Translations under genes and position numbers: made by a program | Notes under the pieces: model-generated | What the model saw: only the letters and a program-made list of their open reading frames with translations | What the model was told of the DNA's origin: nothing | The model's database searches: none | Part shown: piece after piece, positions 1-10,269 of the stretch | How the letters are laid out: every line of letters starts with the position of its first letter | How positions within the stretch are numbered: the first letter of the stretch is position 1 | Origin: Rhodoferax ferrireducens T118 | GTDB lineage: Bacteria > Pseudomonadota > Gammaproteobacteria > Burkholderiales > Burkholderiaceae_C | Assembly (NCBI RefSeq): GCF_000013605.1 | Contig: NC_007908.1 | Location: 4,216,001 to 4,280,000 of the forward strand | Reading direction: 5' to 3' | Length of the DNA: 64,000 nt

Positions 1-1
1 G

Positions 2-1210
2 GTCAGGGCCAACACCGAGTCGCTCACCGGCCAATACCTGGCGCACACGCTGCGGATTGCGGTGCCGCGCCAACGCACGCCCTGGCTGCCCACGGTGCAG
101 GCGCGGGCAGCCGCCGACAAGCCCAAAGCGCACCGCTTCGCGCCGAGTCCGGCGGCGCTGCGCCGCGCCGAGCGCGAAGCCCTGCATCTGGCGACCCAAG
201 GCAAGCTGCAGTCCTTGCGCGTGATCGGCGCCAGCGGCCACAACCTCCAGGGCGTTGATGTTGAATTTCCGGTCGGCCTGTTCACCTGTGTCACCGGCGT
301 CTCGGGCTCGGGCAAATCAACCCTGGTCAACGACACGCTGTACGCCGCCGTGGCGCGCACGCTGTACCGGGCGCACGAGGAACCGGCCGGGCATGAGGCG
401 ATTGAAGGCATTGAGCACTTTGACAAGGTGATCAGTGTCGACCAGTCCCCGATCGGGCGCACGCCCCGCTCCAACCCGGCCACCTACACCGGCCTGTTCA
501 CGCCCATTCGCGAGTTGATGGCCGAGGTGCCGATGGCGCGCGAGCGCGGCTACGGACCGGGGCGTTTCAGCTTCAACGTGAGCCAGTCCAGCGGTGGTGG
601 GCGCTGCGAGGCCTGCCAGGGCGACGGCATGGTGAAAGTTGAAATGCACTTTTTGCCTGACGTTTATGTGCCCTGTGACGTCTGTGTGGGCCACCGCTAC
701 AACCGCGAAACGCTAGAGGTGCTTTACAAGGGCAAAAACATCGCGCAAATTCTGGATCTCACGGTCGAAGTGGCGCATGAGTTTTTCAAGGCGGTGCCGA
801 CCATTGCGCGCAAACTGCGCACGCTGCTGGACGTGGGCCTGTCCTACATTCGCCTGGGGCAATCGGCCACCACGCTGTCTGGCGGCGAGGCGCAGCGCGT
901 CAAGCTGGCGCTCGAACTCAGCAAACGCGACACCGGGCGCACGCTCTACATCCTGGACGAACCCACGACGGGATTGCACTTTGCCGACATCGACCTGCTG
1001 CTCAAGGTCTTGCACCAGCTGCGCGATGCGGGCAACACCATCGTGGTGATTGAACACAACCTGGATGTCATCAAGACCGCTGACTGGCTGATTGACATGG
1101 GCCCCGAGGGCGGCGCTGGCGGCGGGCAGGTGGTGGGCATCGGCACGCCCGAAGACCTGGCGGCCAACCCGGCCAGCCACACCGGGCACTATTTGAAGCG
1201 GCTGTTGTGA
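2..1210 (+). CDS. uvrA: UvrA excinuclease subunit A, C-terminal part (5' end outside window)
   Basis: The frame is open from the first bases, so only the last ~402 residues are present. UvrA is the damage-recognition ATPase of nucleotide excision repair. Visible here are the second ABC module's Walker A (GVSGSGKST), the zinc-binding pairs CEAC and CDVC separated by about 20 residues, the signature [12 protein letters not shown], the Walker B stretch [10 protein letters not shown] and the VIEHNLDVI switch. The opening residues (SLTGQYL) match the usual end of the first UvrA half, so the gene is probably of normal length (about 950-1000 residues) upstream. A GTG at 62 is internal, not a start. 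A second, double-length uvrA homologue lies at 36.9-43.2 kb. Family certain; extent limited by the window. Confidence 0.95.
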   Translation, partial: VRANTESLTGQYLAHTLRIAVPRQRTPWLPTVQARAAADKPKAHRFAPSPAALRRAEREALHLATQGKLQSLRVIGASGHNLQGVDVEFPVGLFTCVTGVSGSGKSTLVNDTLYAAVARTLYRAHEEPAGHEAIEGIEHFDKVISVDQSPIGRTPRSNPATYTGLFTPIRELMAEVPMARERGYGPGRFSFNVSQSSGGGRCEACQGDGMVKVEMHFLPDVYVPCDVCVGHRYNRETLEVLYKGKNIAQILDLTVEVAHEFFKAVPTIARKLRTLLDVGLSYIRLGQSATTLSGGEAQRVKLALELSKRDTGRTLYILDEPTTGLHFADIDLLLKVLHQLRDAGNTIVVIEHNLDVIKTADWLIDMGPEGGAGGGQVVGIGTPEDLAANPASHTGHYLKRLL

Positions 1211-1230
1211 GGGCTTGAATGTTGGCGCCC

Positions 1231-2925
1231 TCAGGGGGGCGTCGGCACTGGCAACTCAGGCAGTGCGCGCAACTGCCGCCGCAAAATCTTGCCCAGGTTG
1301 GTCTTGGGCAGCGGCTCGGTGCGGAACTCGATGATCTTGGGCACCTTGTAGTCGGTCAGGTGCTGGCGGCAATGGGCCAGCAGGTCTTGCTCGGTCAGGG
1401 CCGGATCGCTCCTGACCACAATGATCTTGACCACCTCGCCGGATCTCTCGTCGGGCGCGCCAATGGCTGCCACCTCGGCCACGCCCGGATGCAGCGCCAC
1501 GGCGTCCTCAATCTGGTTCGGAAACACCTTGAAGCCGGACACGATGATCATGTCCTTCTTTCGGTCGGTGATCTTGAAGTAGCCGCGCTCGTCCATGAAG
1601 CCCATGTCGCCGGTGCGCAGCCAGCCCTCCGCGGTGAACACCTTGGCGGTCTCGTCAGGGCGGTTCCAGTAGCCCGTCATCACCTGCGGGCCGCGGATGC
1701 CGATTTCGCCCACCTCGCCGAGCGCCAACTCGCGTCCGTCGTCGTCCAGCACGGCGGCCTCGGTCGACGGAAATGGCATGCCGATGGTGCCCGTCCAGTC
1801 GACGATGTTGAGCGGATTGGCCGTCACGCCGGGCGAGGTTTCTGTCAGACCGTAGGCTTCAATGATGGGCTTGCCCGTGGCCTTCTTCCAGCGTTCGGCC
1901 ACCACACGTTGCACCGCCATGCCGCCGGCAATGACAACCTTGAGGCTGCGGGTGTCCACCTCGGCAAATTCAGGCGTATCGAGCAGCGCCCGGTACAGCG
2001 TATTCACGCCGACGATGGCCGTGAAAGGGTATTTCTTGAGATCATGGATGAACGCGGGCAGGTCCCGCGGGTTGGTGATCAGGATGCTGTGCGCGCCGAT
2101 CTTCATGAACACCAGGCTCGAACTCAGGGCGAAGACGTGGTACAGCGGCAACGGACAGACGAACAGCTCCCGACCGTCGAGCAGGTCATGCGCAATCCAT
2201 GCGCCCAGCTGCTGCAGGTTCGCCGTCAGGTTGCCGTGTGTCAACACAGCGCCCTTGGCGACGCCGGTGGTGCCGCCGGTGTACTGTAGAAAAGCGATGT
2301 CGTCATGGCCCAGGGGCACATGGCGCAGGGTCAAGTCACGGCCCGCGCGCAGGGCGGCATTGAATTCGATGACACCGTCAATATGCCACTCGGGCACCAT
2401 TTTTTTCACATACTTGACCACCACGTTGGTGAGCACTTCCTTGAGGACCGGGAACATGTCGCCAACTTCGGTGCTCAGGACGTTGAGCTTCAGCGCCGGG
2501 TTCCTGTTCAGCACTTCCTGCAAGGTATGGGCAAAGTTTTCCAGCACCACGATGGCGACCGCGCCGGAATCCTTGAGCTGGTGCTCCAGTTCGGGCACGG
2601 TGTACTGCGGGTTCACGTTCACCACCACCAGCCCGGCGCGCAGCACGCCAAACAGTGCCACCGGATACTGCAACAGGTTGGGCATCATGACCGCGACCCG
2701 CTCCCCCTTGTTGAGACCCAGCGTGTTTTGCAGGTAGGCGGCAAAGTCGCGGCTGTGCTGATCGAGTTCGGCATAGGTCATTGACGCACCCATGTTGCTG
2801 TATGCCGGCAGTTCGGCAAAGCGCTCGCAACTGCGCCGCAGCACATCCCGCAGCGAGGCGAACTCATGCACATCCACCTCAGCCGCTATCCCGGGCGGGT
2901 AATTCTTTAACCAGATTTTGTCCAT
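1231..2925 (-). CDS. fadD: Long-chain fatty acid--CoA ligase, FadD-like
   Basis: 564-residue acyl-CoA synthetase of the AMP-forming ANL superfamily: it activates a fatty acid with ATP through an acyl-adenylate to the CoA thioester for beta-oxidation. The P-loop-like motif YTGGTTGVAKGA, the EAYGLTETSP core motif and the GWLRTGDMG and DRKKDMIIVSG motifs are all present. The N-terminus MDKIWLKNYPPG resembles E. coli FadD. I chose the ATG at 2925 because GGAG sits eight bases upstream; an ATG six codons earlier lacks such a site. It converges with uvrA (20 bp between stops). Chain-length preference cannot be read from sequence. Confidence 0.9.
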   Translation of the reverse strand: MDKIWLKNYPPGIAAEVDVHEFASLRDVLRRSCERFAELPAYSNMGASMTYAELDQHSRDFAAYLQNTLGLNKGERVAVMMPNLLQYPVALFGVLRAGLVVVNVNPQYTVPELEHQLKDSGAVAIVVLENFAHTLQEVLNRNPALKLNVLSTEVGDMFPVLKEVLTNVVVKYVKKMVPEWHIDGVIEFNAALRAGRDLTLRHVPLGHDDIAFLQYTGGTTGVAKGAVLTHGNLTANLQQLGAWIAHDLLDGRELFVCPLPLYHVFALSSSLVFMKIGAHSILITNPRDLPAFIHDLKKYPFTAIVGVNTLYRALLDTPEFAEVDTRSLKVVIAGGMAVQRVVAERWKKATGKPIIEAYGLTETSPGVTANPLNIVDWTGTIGMPFPSTEAAVLDDDGRELALGEVGEIGIRGPQVMTGYWNRPDETAKVFTAEGWLRTGDMGFMDERGYFKITDRKKDMIIVSGFKVFPNQIEDAVALHPGVAEVAAIGAPDERSGEVVKIIVVRSDPALTEQDLLAHCRQHLTDYKVPKIIEFRTEPLPKTNLGKILRRQLRALPELPVPTPP

Positions 2926-3167
2926 GGCGACATCTCCGTTCAAATGTATTGAGCCGCCAGCTCCGCCGACGTGCCTGGTCGGGGTCGTGCACGCGCAAGC
3001 CGCAGAACGAACCAGGCTCAGTGGCCTGATTGATCAAGTCTAGGAAAGAGTTGCTCTACCCATTTGATATTTCTCAATGCCGCCCCTGCGCCGGGCAGAC
3101 GGACGCTGACCAGCGCAAAGGCAGCCAGCGGCAAACGGGGACAGCCGCTCGGCTCGGCGCGTCCAGA

Positions 3168-4031
3168 CTAGGCCGGTTGCCTGGCCGCCTGCAGCAGGTC
3201 GCGCGTTGCCAGCGCCTCCCGGCGCGCGGCCTGCGCAAAATCGGCGCCCGAGGAGGCGTAAAGGATGGCGCGCGACGAGTTGACGATGATGGGCGCCAGC
3301 GTGTCGAGTGCCTCGCCAGACGTACCGGGGGCAGCGCGCCAGGCGGCCCTGACCGTGGCCGCGCAATCACCGCCCTGCGCACCAACGCCGGGGATGAGCA
3401 GCGGCAGCGTTGGTGCCAGCGCACGGACGCGCTCAAGTTCTGCCGGATAGGTGGCACCGACCACCAAGCCGAGTTGGCCATTGAGGTTCCAAGGCCCTTG
3501 TGCCAGCCGCGCAATGTGCTCGTACAGCAAAGGTGTGCCTTCGACGCTGGCGAGCCGCTGTGACTGCAGGTCGTCACCGCCGGGATTGGACGTGCGACAC
3601 AACAAAAATGCGCCTTTACCGTGGTACCGGAGGTAGGGCTGCAGCGAGTCGAAGCCCATAAAAGGCGAGAGCGTGACCGCGTCTGCGCCATAGCGCTCAA
3701 ACGCTTCTTTGGCATATTGCTCGGCGGTGCTGCCGATGTCGCCGCGCTTGGCATCCAGAATGACCGGCACATGCGGCGCCGCGCGACGCATGTGGGCGAT
3801 CAAGCGCTCCAATTGGGGTTCGGCCCGGTGCGCCGCAAAATAGGCAATTTGCGGCTTGAAAGCCATCACCAAATCGGCCGTGGCGTCCACAATGGCGGCG
3901 CAAAAGTCGTAGATCTTGCTGACGTCGCCACTGTAATGGGCCGGAAAACGGGTCGGTTCGGGGTCCAGCCCGACGCACAGCATCGAACCGTTTTGGCGCT
4001 CGGCGGCGCGCAGCATGTCAAGAAAGGTCAT
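3168..4031 (-). CDS. pyrF: Orotidine 5'-phosphate decarboxylase
   Basis: 287 residues. Converts OMP to UMP, the last step of de novo pyrimidine synthesis. The active-site motif [10 protein letters not shown] (Asp93, Lys95, Asp98) and a phosphate-binding region near the C-terminus ([11 protein letters not shown]) identify it; length and spacing fit the longer bacterial type-2 pyrF group. The reading frame stays open for another 74 codons upstream, but ATG 4031 opens the recognisable protein (MTFLDML). It stands alone between fadD and the exonuclease fusion on the same strand, with a 242-bp spacer downstream before fadD in which I see no gene. Confidence 0.93.
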   Translation of the reverse strand: MTFLDMLRAAERQNGSMLCVGLDPEPTRFPAHYSGDVSKIYDFCAAIVDATADLVMAFKPQIAYFAAHRAEPQLERLIAHMRRAAPHVPVILDAKRGDIGSTAEQYAKEAFERYGADAVTLSPFMGFDSLQPYLRYHGKGAFLLCRTSNPGGDDLQSQRLASVEGTPLLYEHIARLAQGPWNLNGQLGLVVGATYPAELERVRALAPTLPLLIPGVGAQGGDCAATVRAAWRAAPGTSGEALDTLAPIIVNSSRAILYASSGADFAQAARREALATRDLLQAARQPA

Positions 4032-4150
4032 ACGCGTATTGTATGAAGCGCCGCCCTTGGTTAACACCCTTGCCAGGCGACGCGTGTGGGGACAACTCGA
4101 TCTGGCGAGCCGCAAGGCGCTGGCGGGCCGCCTGGGACGCGCGCAGGATG

Positions 4151-6319
4151 TCAATACTTGAGACGCGCGTAATAGGTTTTTTGCGCTGCCTCGCGCGCCT
4201 GGCGCAGGGTGTAGATGCCCATGGCATTGAGCAGGGGGATCAAGCGCAACCACACCTCGGCGGTCACCATGGCATCGCCTAAAGCAGTGTGCCGACCCAA
4301 TACCGTGATGTTGAAACGCTCGGCGATGGCCTCCAGGCGGTGCGACTCCTGATTGGGGTGCACCACCGCCGACAGCAACAGGGTGTCGAGCACCGGCTGG
4401 TGAAAAGCCAGCCCGGTCGCGGCTTCCTTGAGCTGCAAAAACTTCATGTCGAAGGCCGCATTGTGAGCCACCAGCACCGTATCCTGGGCAAAGGCGTGAA
4501 AGGCCGGCAGCACCTCACCAATGCGCGGCTGGCCTATCACCCGGTCCTGCGTAATGCCGTGAATCTGAACGGAGGCGGCGGAGATCAGCCGGTCCGGGTT
4601 CACCAACTGCTCAAAACTCTCCTGGCGCAGTATTTTTTTGTTGACGATGCGGGCCGCACCAATCTGGATGATTTCGTCGCCCTCGGCCGGATTGAGGCCG
4701 GTGGTTTCGGTGTCGAACACCGTATACGACAAATCCGACAGTGCCCGTTCATCGAGCGCGCGGCCCTCCTCAGTCACCTGAAACAGGTCGAAGTCGAAGT
4801 ACTCGGGTCGACTCTCGATTTGCATCACCTGCATCGCCTCCAACTGCTCCTGTGCACTGGCCACGGGCAGCAGGAAACGGAAGAAAGCTTCGTGGCGAAT
4901 ACGCTCGCGCTCAAACCACATCTCGCCGCCATGGCGCTCCACCACATCGCGCACCGTCAACGGCGTGCTTTCGGTGCCAAAACGCATGGCATCCATCTCC
5001 CAGGTCATCACCGTCTCGGTACTCATGGCATGGCCAGTCCAGATCAGGTCCAGCTGGGCGCGCTCGCCCACAGCCTGCAGCCGCAGTCGCAGGAACTTGA
5101 CCTCGAATTCTTCGACCAATCGGCTCGCCAGGTAGGTCAGCGCCTGCAGCAGCGTGAAGCTCTCCACCTTGAGCCACAGGCTCTCGTCCAGAGTGTCCAA
5201 AGTTACCGGGCGTTGGCAATAATTTCCAATCTGCCGCTGCGCTGCGGTCATCAGATCAGTGCCCAGCATTTCTTCCAACGGCCAGCGGGTCTTGAGACCC
5301 AGCGTGGAATGCTGCACCAAGTCGGTAATGCGCGCGCTCATGGCCACCAGCTCTTCACGCAGCACGCCCATAAAACGTTCGTGCATGGCGGGCTCCAGAT
5401 CGGGATAACCCAGCATATCCAGCGCCGCCTGCATGTTGGCCAGGGAGGAGCGACTGCCCTCGGTGAGGCCGTGCAGCAGTTGATCACGCAGCGACTCTTG
5501 CTCAAAGTTGCGCGTAATGTTATCAAGCACCAGCACAAAGCCAGTGAAGGCATCCACGTTGCTGGCATCGATCTCGCCCGGACGTACCGGGGCCATTTGT
5601 ACACGCAACAACTGGCCCGAAGGGGTGGTGGTGACAAACTGGGTGGACGGGCTGGCCGCGCCGCGCACCAGGCGTCGGTGGATATTTTCCAAGGCATGGA
5701 CCACCAGCTGGCGATCAAAAACAGCGTAAATGGAACGGCCGATGCCGATTGACCCGGCGCCATCCGCCAGACCACGGGCCTGGGAAAATTGTGGCAACTG
5801 GAGTCGCGCCCGGTTGTTGTAGAGCAGGATGCGCCCATCCAGGTTGCACACCACCACGCTTTGGGTCAGCTCGGCCATCAGGGCGGCAAGGCGATTTTTT
5901 TCCTGTTTCACACTCAAACTGGCCTGCGCCACCTGCTGCGTCATGTCCGCGCGCAAGTGATCGCGCTGGGCCGCCAACTCATTGATGGCTAGCGCCAGCG
6001 CCCGGGTTTCGGTAGTCCCGTTTGGGCGCAAGGACTGCGGCTCAGTGGCCGTCAACAGCACACGGGTCGCTTCCAACAGCCGCGCCGGAGCACTGACGTA
6101 GCGACGATAGAGCAGGCGTAGCAGTGATGCCACCAGCAGTAAAGCCACCCCCCAGCTCATGCCCAGCAGCGCCAGGCGGGGGGCCAGCAACGCGCCCATG
6201 GATTCCCGCTGTGACGGCTCCAGCGTGGACCAAACCAGCGCCAGCGTAAGAACCAACCAAAGAGCCAGACCCAAACCCACGGCGGCAGTCGCCAGCAGCA
6301 GACGGCGATTGATCTTCAT
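4151..6319 (-). CDS. Membrane-anchored degenerate sensor kinase fused to a DEDDh 3'-5' exonuclease
   Basis: 722 residues. Order seen: two hydrophobic segments (about 8-30 and 45-68), a HAMP-like/coiled region to ~145, a PAS-like region ([18 protein letters not shown], ~155-265), a region laid out like HisKA plus HATPase (~270-500), then a DnaQ/PolC-type exonuclease (~530-700). The exonuclease motifs look intact: FDTETTG (Exo I), AHNAAFD (Exo II), HTALGD (Exo III). The kinase-like part lacks a phosphoacceptor His at the H-box position ([10 protein letters not shown]) and has no clear N, G1 or G2 box, so phosphotransfer activity is unlikely. ATGA overlap with the preceding receiver gene implies translational coupling. 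Inference: a membrane sensor that gates a nuclease domain; the substrate could be DNA, RNA or small nucleotides. Confidence 0.85.
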   Translation of the reverse strand: MKINRRLLLATAAVGLGLALWLVLTLALVWSTLEPSQRESMGALLAPRLALLGMSWGVALLLVASLLRLLYRRYVSAPARLLEATRVLLTATEPQSLRPNGTTETRALALAINELAAQRDHLRADMTQQVAQASLSVKQEKNRLAALMAELTQSVVVCNLDGRILLYNNRARLQLPQFSQARGLADGAGSIGIGRSIYAVFDRQLVVHALENIHRRLVRGAASPSTQFVTTTPSGQLLRVQMAPVRPGEIDASNVDAFTGFVLVLDNITRNFEQESLRDQLLHGLTEGSRSSLANMQAALDMLGYPDLEPAMHERFMGVLREELVAMSARITDLVQHSTLGLKTRWPLEEMLGTDLMTAAQRQIGNYCQRPVTLDTLDESLWLKVESFTLLQALTYLASRLVEEFEVKFLRLRLQAVGERAQLDLIWTGHAMSTETVMTWEMDAMRFGTESTPLTVRDVVERHGGEMWFERERIRHEAFFRFLLPVASAQEQLEAMQVMQIESRPEYFDFDLFQVTEEGRALDERALSDLSYTVFDTETTGLNPAEGDEIIQIGAARIVNKKILRQESFEQLVNPDRLISAASVQIHGITQDRVIGQPRIGEVLPAFHAFAQDTVLVAHNAAFDMKFLQLKEAATGLAFHQPVLDTLLLSAVVHPNQESHRLEAIAERFNITVLGRHTALGDAMVTAEVWLRLIPLLNAMGIYTLRQAREAAQKTYYARLKY

Positions 6320-6690
6320 GGCGACTCACGCAGCAGCTCGGCGACCTTCAGCACCAGTTCCCGGGTTGAAAAAGGCTTGGTGATATAGGCGTCAGCACCC
6401 AGCGCCAGCCCCTTGGCAACATCGGTATCGCGCCCCTTGGCGGTGAGCATCAGTATCTTTATCGCTTGCAGGTCGTCGCTGGCGCGCAGCGCCTGGCAAA
6501 CCTCAAAACCGGTCTTTTTAGGCATCATCACGTCCAGCAGCACCAGGTCGGGCTTTTCGCGTGCAATGGCCTCCAGCGCTTCCTGGCCATCGCGTGCGAT
6601 CAGCACCGTGTAGCCCTCGCGTTTCAGCAGGTACTCCAGTGAAATCACGATGTTGGGTTCATCATCGGCTACCAATATTTTTTGACTCAT
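6316..6690 (-). CDS. Receiver-only response regulator
   Basis: 124 residues, a single CheY-like receiver domain with no output domain. Acidic pocket DD at 9-10, phosphoacceptor Asp53 (VLLDVMMP), Thr in LMLTAKG and Lys in ITKPFS are all present. Start ATG 6690 begins MSQKILVADDEPN and overlaps the stop of the symporter-kinase as ATGA; its own stop overlaps the next start in the same way. The three genes are thus one coupled unit, and this receiver is the obvious phosphorylation partner of the hybrid kinase. With no DNA-binding domain it probably signals by protein contact, perhaps to the degenerate-kinase/exonuclease protein made next. Confidence 0.92.
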   Translation of the reverse strand: MSQKILVADDEPNIVISLEYLLKREGYTVLIARDGQEALEAIAREKPDLVLLDVMMPKKTGFEVCQALRASDDLQAIKILMLTAKGRDTDVAKGLALGADAYITKPFSTRELVLKVAELLRESP

Positions 6691-9449
6691 GCTGTGTCTC
6701 CTGTTGCACTTGCGTCTGGTGCGCAACTTGTATTATTTCTCGGCAGGTGAAACAGAAAGCGGGCGCCCTGCTGCAATCCAGACTCAAGCCACAACCGCCC
6801 ACCGAAGTGTTCCACAATCTGACGACTGATTGGCAAGCCCAGTCCAGTGCCCTGGGGCCGGTTGGCGGCATCGCCACCTTGGCGGAACCGGTCAAAAATC
6901 AACGCCTGCTGCTCGGCTGCTACCCCAGGGCCGTTGTCGCTGACTGCCACTGTCACCCCGCTATCGTCACTGCTCAGGCTTACACGAACCCGACCGCCCG
7001 GCAACGGCACAAACTTGGCGGCATTGGACAGCAGATTGAGCATGACCTGCATCAGGCGATCCGGGTCCGCCATCAGCGTCGGCACCTGCTCCGGCAGCGC
7101 CACCTCAACTGCAATCTGACGTTCGCGAAACAATTCGGCCGTGGTGCTCACGGCCTGGCTCACCAGCGCACGCATGTCGACCTCGGCGGTGTGCCACTCG
7201 GCATGACCGGATTCAATCTTGGCCATGTCGAGCACCTGATTGACCAGGCGCGACAGGCGCTCGGTCTCGCTGACAATGATCTCGATAAACTGGCGCCGCT
7301 GCGCCAGGGCAATTCTGGGATCATCGCGCAGCAATTCGGCCAATGCCCGGATTGACGTCAGAGGCGTGCGCAACTCGTGCGTGACCGAGGACATGAAGTC
7401 GTCCTTGAGCCGGTCCAGGCTCTTAAGCTGTTCATTGGCCTGGCGCAGTTCGGCGGTGGCGCGCTCCAATGAATCGGATTTTTCTTCCAGTTCACGTGAA
7501 TGCGCCCGCAACTGCGACGCTTCGTCCAGAATGCGCAACACGTCCTCCGGTGTGAGCGGTTCTTCTTCCACCACGGAGGCCACCAAGACCCGCGCCGACG
7601 CGCTCCCCACGGCGCCCGCCAACTGGGTTTCGACAAACTGCACCAACCGGGCATCGGCCCGGATGGTGTCCATCTGGCGCGCCTCCACCGGGCCAGCGTA
7701 AGACCTGAACAGTGCGCGCGCTTTCTGGACCCCCATAAAACGCTCACACAGACGCAACAGATCGGGCACCCTGGCCTGACCGCGCCAAAACACCGGACTT
7801 GACGAGGCGGTGCGCCGGAACACGTCCACAAACAGCAGCGCCTGGCTAGCCTCGGGGCCGGACGGCGCGCGCCAAAGCGACAGACCCACATAGGCAGCCA
7901 CGTTGACCAACAAACTCCAGAACAACGAGTGCGTCAGGTTATCCAGGCCCTGCATGCCCATGAGTCGTTCAGGGAGCAGCAAGGCCAGGCCGCCCAGTCC
8001 CTTGTACAGAAATTCATCCCCCAGCCACCCCGACTTGGCAATCGACGGCAGCATCAGCGTGTACGCCCACATCAAGAAACCGGCCAGCAAACCCGCCACC
8101 GCGCCGCGTCGGGTGCCACCCTTCCAGTACATACCACCCAGCACGGACGGCGCAAACTGCGCGACGGCCGCAAAGCTGATGAGTCCGATACTGACCAGCG
8201 CATAGGCTTCGCCGGCCAGATGAAAGTACACATAACCCAGCACCAACACACCCAGAATAGCGAGTCGGCGAATGCCCAGCAGGATCCGGGTCAGATCGCG
8301 CCCGGCGTCGCGCCGGAAGTGGCGCGTGCGCAGCAACAGCGGCATCACCAGTTCGTTGCAGACCATGGTGGAAACAGCAATCGTCTCCACAATCACCATG
8401 CCGGTGGCCGCCGACAACCCGCCGATAAAGGCAAACAGCGCCAGCGCGTTCTGACCCGCCGCCAGCGGCAACGAGAGCACAAAAGTCTCGGCATTCATTT
8501 GCCCGGGGCCGAAGTACAACAGCCCACCCAGCGCAATCGGCAGCACAAACAGGTTGATGGCCAACATGTACAGTGGAAAGACCCAAACTGCGCGCCGCAA
8601 GTGGCTCTCGCGCACATTCTCCACCACCATCACCTGAAACTGGCGCGGCAAAAACATCAGGGACAGCATCGACAACAGCGTCAGCGCAAACCATTGCGTC
8701 CAGGCGAAACTGCCCCCCTGCTCCAGCCGCAGCAGGCCGGCCAGCGCCGGCACTGCCTGGACCCGGGCAAACAGGTCCGTCAGCCCGTCAAACAGGCCGT
8801 ACACCACGAACAGGCCCACGGCCAGAAACGCCACCAGCTTGACGACCGACTCAAAGGCAATCGCCGCCACCATGCCCTCGTGCCGCTCGGTCGAGTCCAG
8901 ATGACGCGCACCAAATACCATGGTGAAACCGGCGAGTGCCAGCGCCATGTAAAAAGTGCTGTCCTGACCCCAGTGCGGCTGGGCGGCGAAATCGGCACCT
9001 TGCGGCGTTGTTAGCAGGGCATAGCCGGCCGACACGGCCTTGAGTTGCAACGCAATATAGGGAACGATGCCGACCACGGCGATCAGCGTCACCAAACCGG
9101 CCAGCAGCGGACTCTTGCCATAACGGCTGCCAATAAAGTCGGCAATCGACGTAAGACGATACGCGTGCGCGATGCGGATCATCTTGCGCAACACCACCCA
9201 GCCCAACACCATGCCGAGCGTGGGCCCGAGATAAATGGGCAAAAACCACACGCCCCCGGAAGCCGCCCGTCCGACGCTGCCAAAGTAGGTCCACGCTGTG
9301 CAATACACCGCCATCGACAACGCATAGGTCCAGGGGTTGGCAATGATGGAGCGGCCCTGGGCAGCGCGCCAGTCACCCAGATAGGCCACCGCAAAGAGCA
9401 GCAGCAGGTAAGCAAAGGAGGCGCCGCCGACGACGACAGGTGAAAGCAT
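6687..9449 (-). CDS. Sodium:solute symporter-sensor histidine kinase hybrid (CrbS/MxtR/CbrA type)
   Basis: 920 residues. The N-terminal ~500 residues form a multi-pass SSS-family transporter fold starting YLLLLFAVAYLGDWRA; then a linker with coiled coil (~630-680), HisKA with His691 in VTHELRTPLTS, and HATPase with the N box (LLSNAAKF), DNGPGV and GTGLGLPIS motifs. Hybrids of this kind (CbrA; CrbS/MxtR) are known; CrbS and MxtR govern the acetate switch, which fits the divergent yjcH-actP genes here. No receiver or PAS domain is obvious inside. It follows a small membrane-protein gene by 2 bp. Inference: senses acetate or carbon status through the transporter domain. Confidence 0.92.
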   Translation of the reverse strand: MLSPVVVGGASFAYLLLLFAVAYLGDWRAAQGRSIIANPWTYALSMAVYCTAWTYFGSVGRAASGGVWFLPIYLGPTLGMVLGWVVLRKMIRIAHAYRLTSIADFIGSRYGKSPLLAGLVTLIAVVGIVPYIALQLKAVSAGYALLTTPQGADFAAQPHWGQDSTFYMALALAGFTMVFGARHLDSTERHEGMVAAIAFESVVKLVAFLAVGLFVVYGLFDGLTDLFARVQAVPALAGLLRLEQGGSFAWTQWFALTLLSMLSLMFLPRQFQVMVVENVRESHLRRAVWVFPLYMLAINLFVLPIALGGLLYFGPGQMNAETFVLSLPLAAGQNALALFAFIGGLSAATGMVIVETIAVSTMVCNELVMPLLLRTRHFRRDAGRDLTRILLGIRRLAILGVLVLGYVYFHLAGEAYALVSIGLISFAAVAQFAPSVLGGMYWKGGTRRGAVAGLLAGFLMWAYTLMLPSIAKSGWLGDEFLYKGLGGLALLLPERLMGMQGLDNLTHSLFWSLLVNVAAYVGLSLWRAPSGPEASQALLFVDVFRRTASSSPVFWRGQARVPDLLRLCERFMGVQKARALFRSYAGPVEARQMDTIRADARLVQFVETQLAGAVGSASARVLVASVVEEEPLTPEDVLRILDEASQLRAHSRELEEKSDSLERATAELRQANEQLKSLDRLKDDFMSSVTHELRTPLTSIRALAELLRDDPRIALAQRRQFIEIIVSETERLSRLVNQVLDMAKIESGHAEWHTAEVDMRALVSQAVSTTAELFRERQIAVEVALPEQVPTLMADPDRLMQVMLNLLSNAAKFVPLPGGRVRVSLSSDDSGVTVAVSDNGPGVAAEQQALIFDRFRQGGDAANRPQGTGLGLPISRQIVEHFGGRLWLESGLQQGARFLFHLPRNNTSCAPDASATGDTA

Positions 9450-9451
9450 GG

Positions 9452-9664
9452 CTAGTCGTCCTGCGGCGCCTGCTGCGACCGCTCCATGAGCCAGGCCACG
9501 GCGGCAATCAGCAGCCCCCAGAGAATGAACAGAGCCGCAGGAAACAGCGGGACACCCAGCACGGTCGCATCAACATCCCACAGGCCCAGCAAGGGAAAAT
9601 TAAACAGCAACCAGCCGCCAACAAACAAGGCAACCAGACGCTGCACGCCAATCTCTTTGAACAC
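9452..9664 (-). CDS. Small two-helix membrane protein
   Basis: 70 residues with two hydrophobic segments (about 10-28 and 36-60) and a charged C-terminal tail. The GTG at 9664 is chosen because CAGGAG lies six bases upstream; the longer frame to 9733 would prefix arginine-rich, unlikely sequence. The stop is 2 bp before the symporter-kinase start, so it is the first gene of that operon. I recall similar small proteins beside symporter-kinase genes but recognise no named family. Role unknown; perhaps a subunit or assembly factor for the symporter domain. Confidence 0.75.
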   Translation of the reverse strand: MFKEIGVQRLVALFVGGWLLFNFPLLGLWDVDATVLGVPLFPAALFILWGLLIAAVAWLMERSQQAPQDD

Positions 9665-9960
9665 GGCTGTCTCCTGGGCATGGGTTCTGCGTCGGTTGCG
9701 CCAACCCTGTGGTTGGCATTTTCCTCCTCGCACTTACCTTGGTCTTACGCGCAGGCAGCAATACGATCGCAATTGCGGGTTTTCCCTTGGTAAATAGCGG
9801 CACTTATGTGACGAAATGACAGTCCGATGTAAGTTTCAAAAACAAGACTGGGCGTGTACCTCAAACGGTGTTGCACCTTGAGTTTCAACTTGCAGAGGAT
9901 AAAGACAATCCCCCTTCTTGAATTTGCAAGTTTTTTACATTACCAACGAAGGAGACATTC

Positions 9961-10269
9961 ATGCAAGAAGACTGGATACAACGGGTTGTGAGCAACCCAA
10001 AATATCAGGAGCTTAAATCCAAGAGATCCAGTTTCGGCTGGTGGCTGACACTGTCCATGATGGTCGTGTACTACGGCTTCATCTTGTTGGTGGCCTATAA
10101 CAAACCCCTGCTCGCCACCAAGCTCGGCGCCGGCATCATCACCCTGGGTATGCCCCTGGGCATTGGCGTGCTGGTGTTCACCATCATCATCACCAACATC
10201 TACGTGCGTCGCGCCAATACCGAGTTCGACGACTTGACACAACAAATTGTGAAAGGAGCCCTGAAATGA
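9961..10269 (+). CDS. yjcH: DUF485 membrane protein, YjcH family
   Basis: 102 residues with two transmembrane segments (about 27-47 and 56-80) and soluble ends, as in YjcH, which in E. coli lies in the acs-yjcH-actP operon. GAAGGAG stands seven bases before the ATG. Its TGA overlaps the actP ATG (ATGA), so the two are coupled. No acs gene is in the window. It is divergent from the symporter-kinase operon, leaving a 296-bp control region (9665-9960) in which I could not pick out a convincing sigma-54 or sigma-70 site. Confidence 0.9.
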   Translation: MQEDWIQRVVSNPKYQELKSKRSSFGWWLTLSMMVVYYGFILLVAYNKPLLATKLGAGIITLGMPLGIGVLVFTIIITNIYVRRANTEFDDLTQQIVKGALK

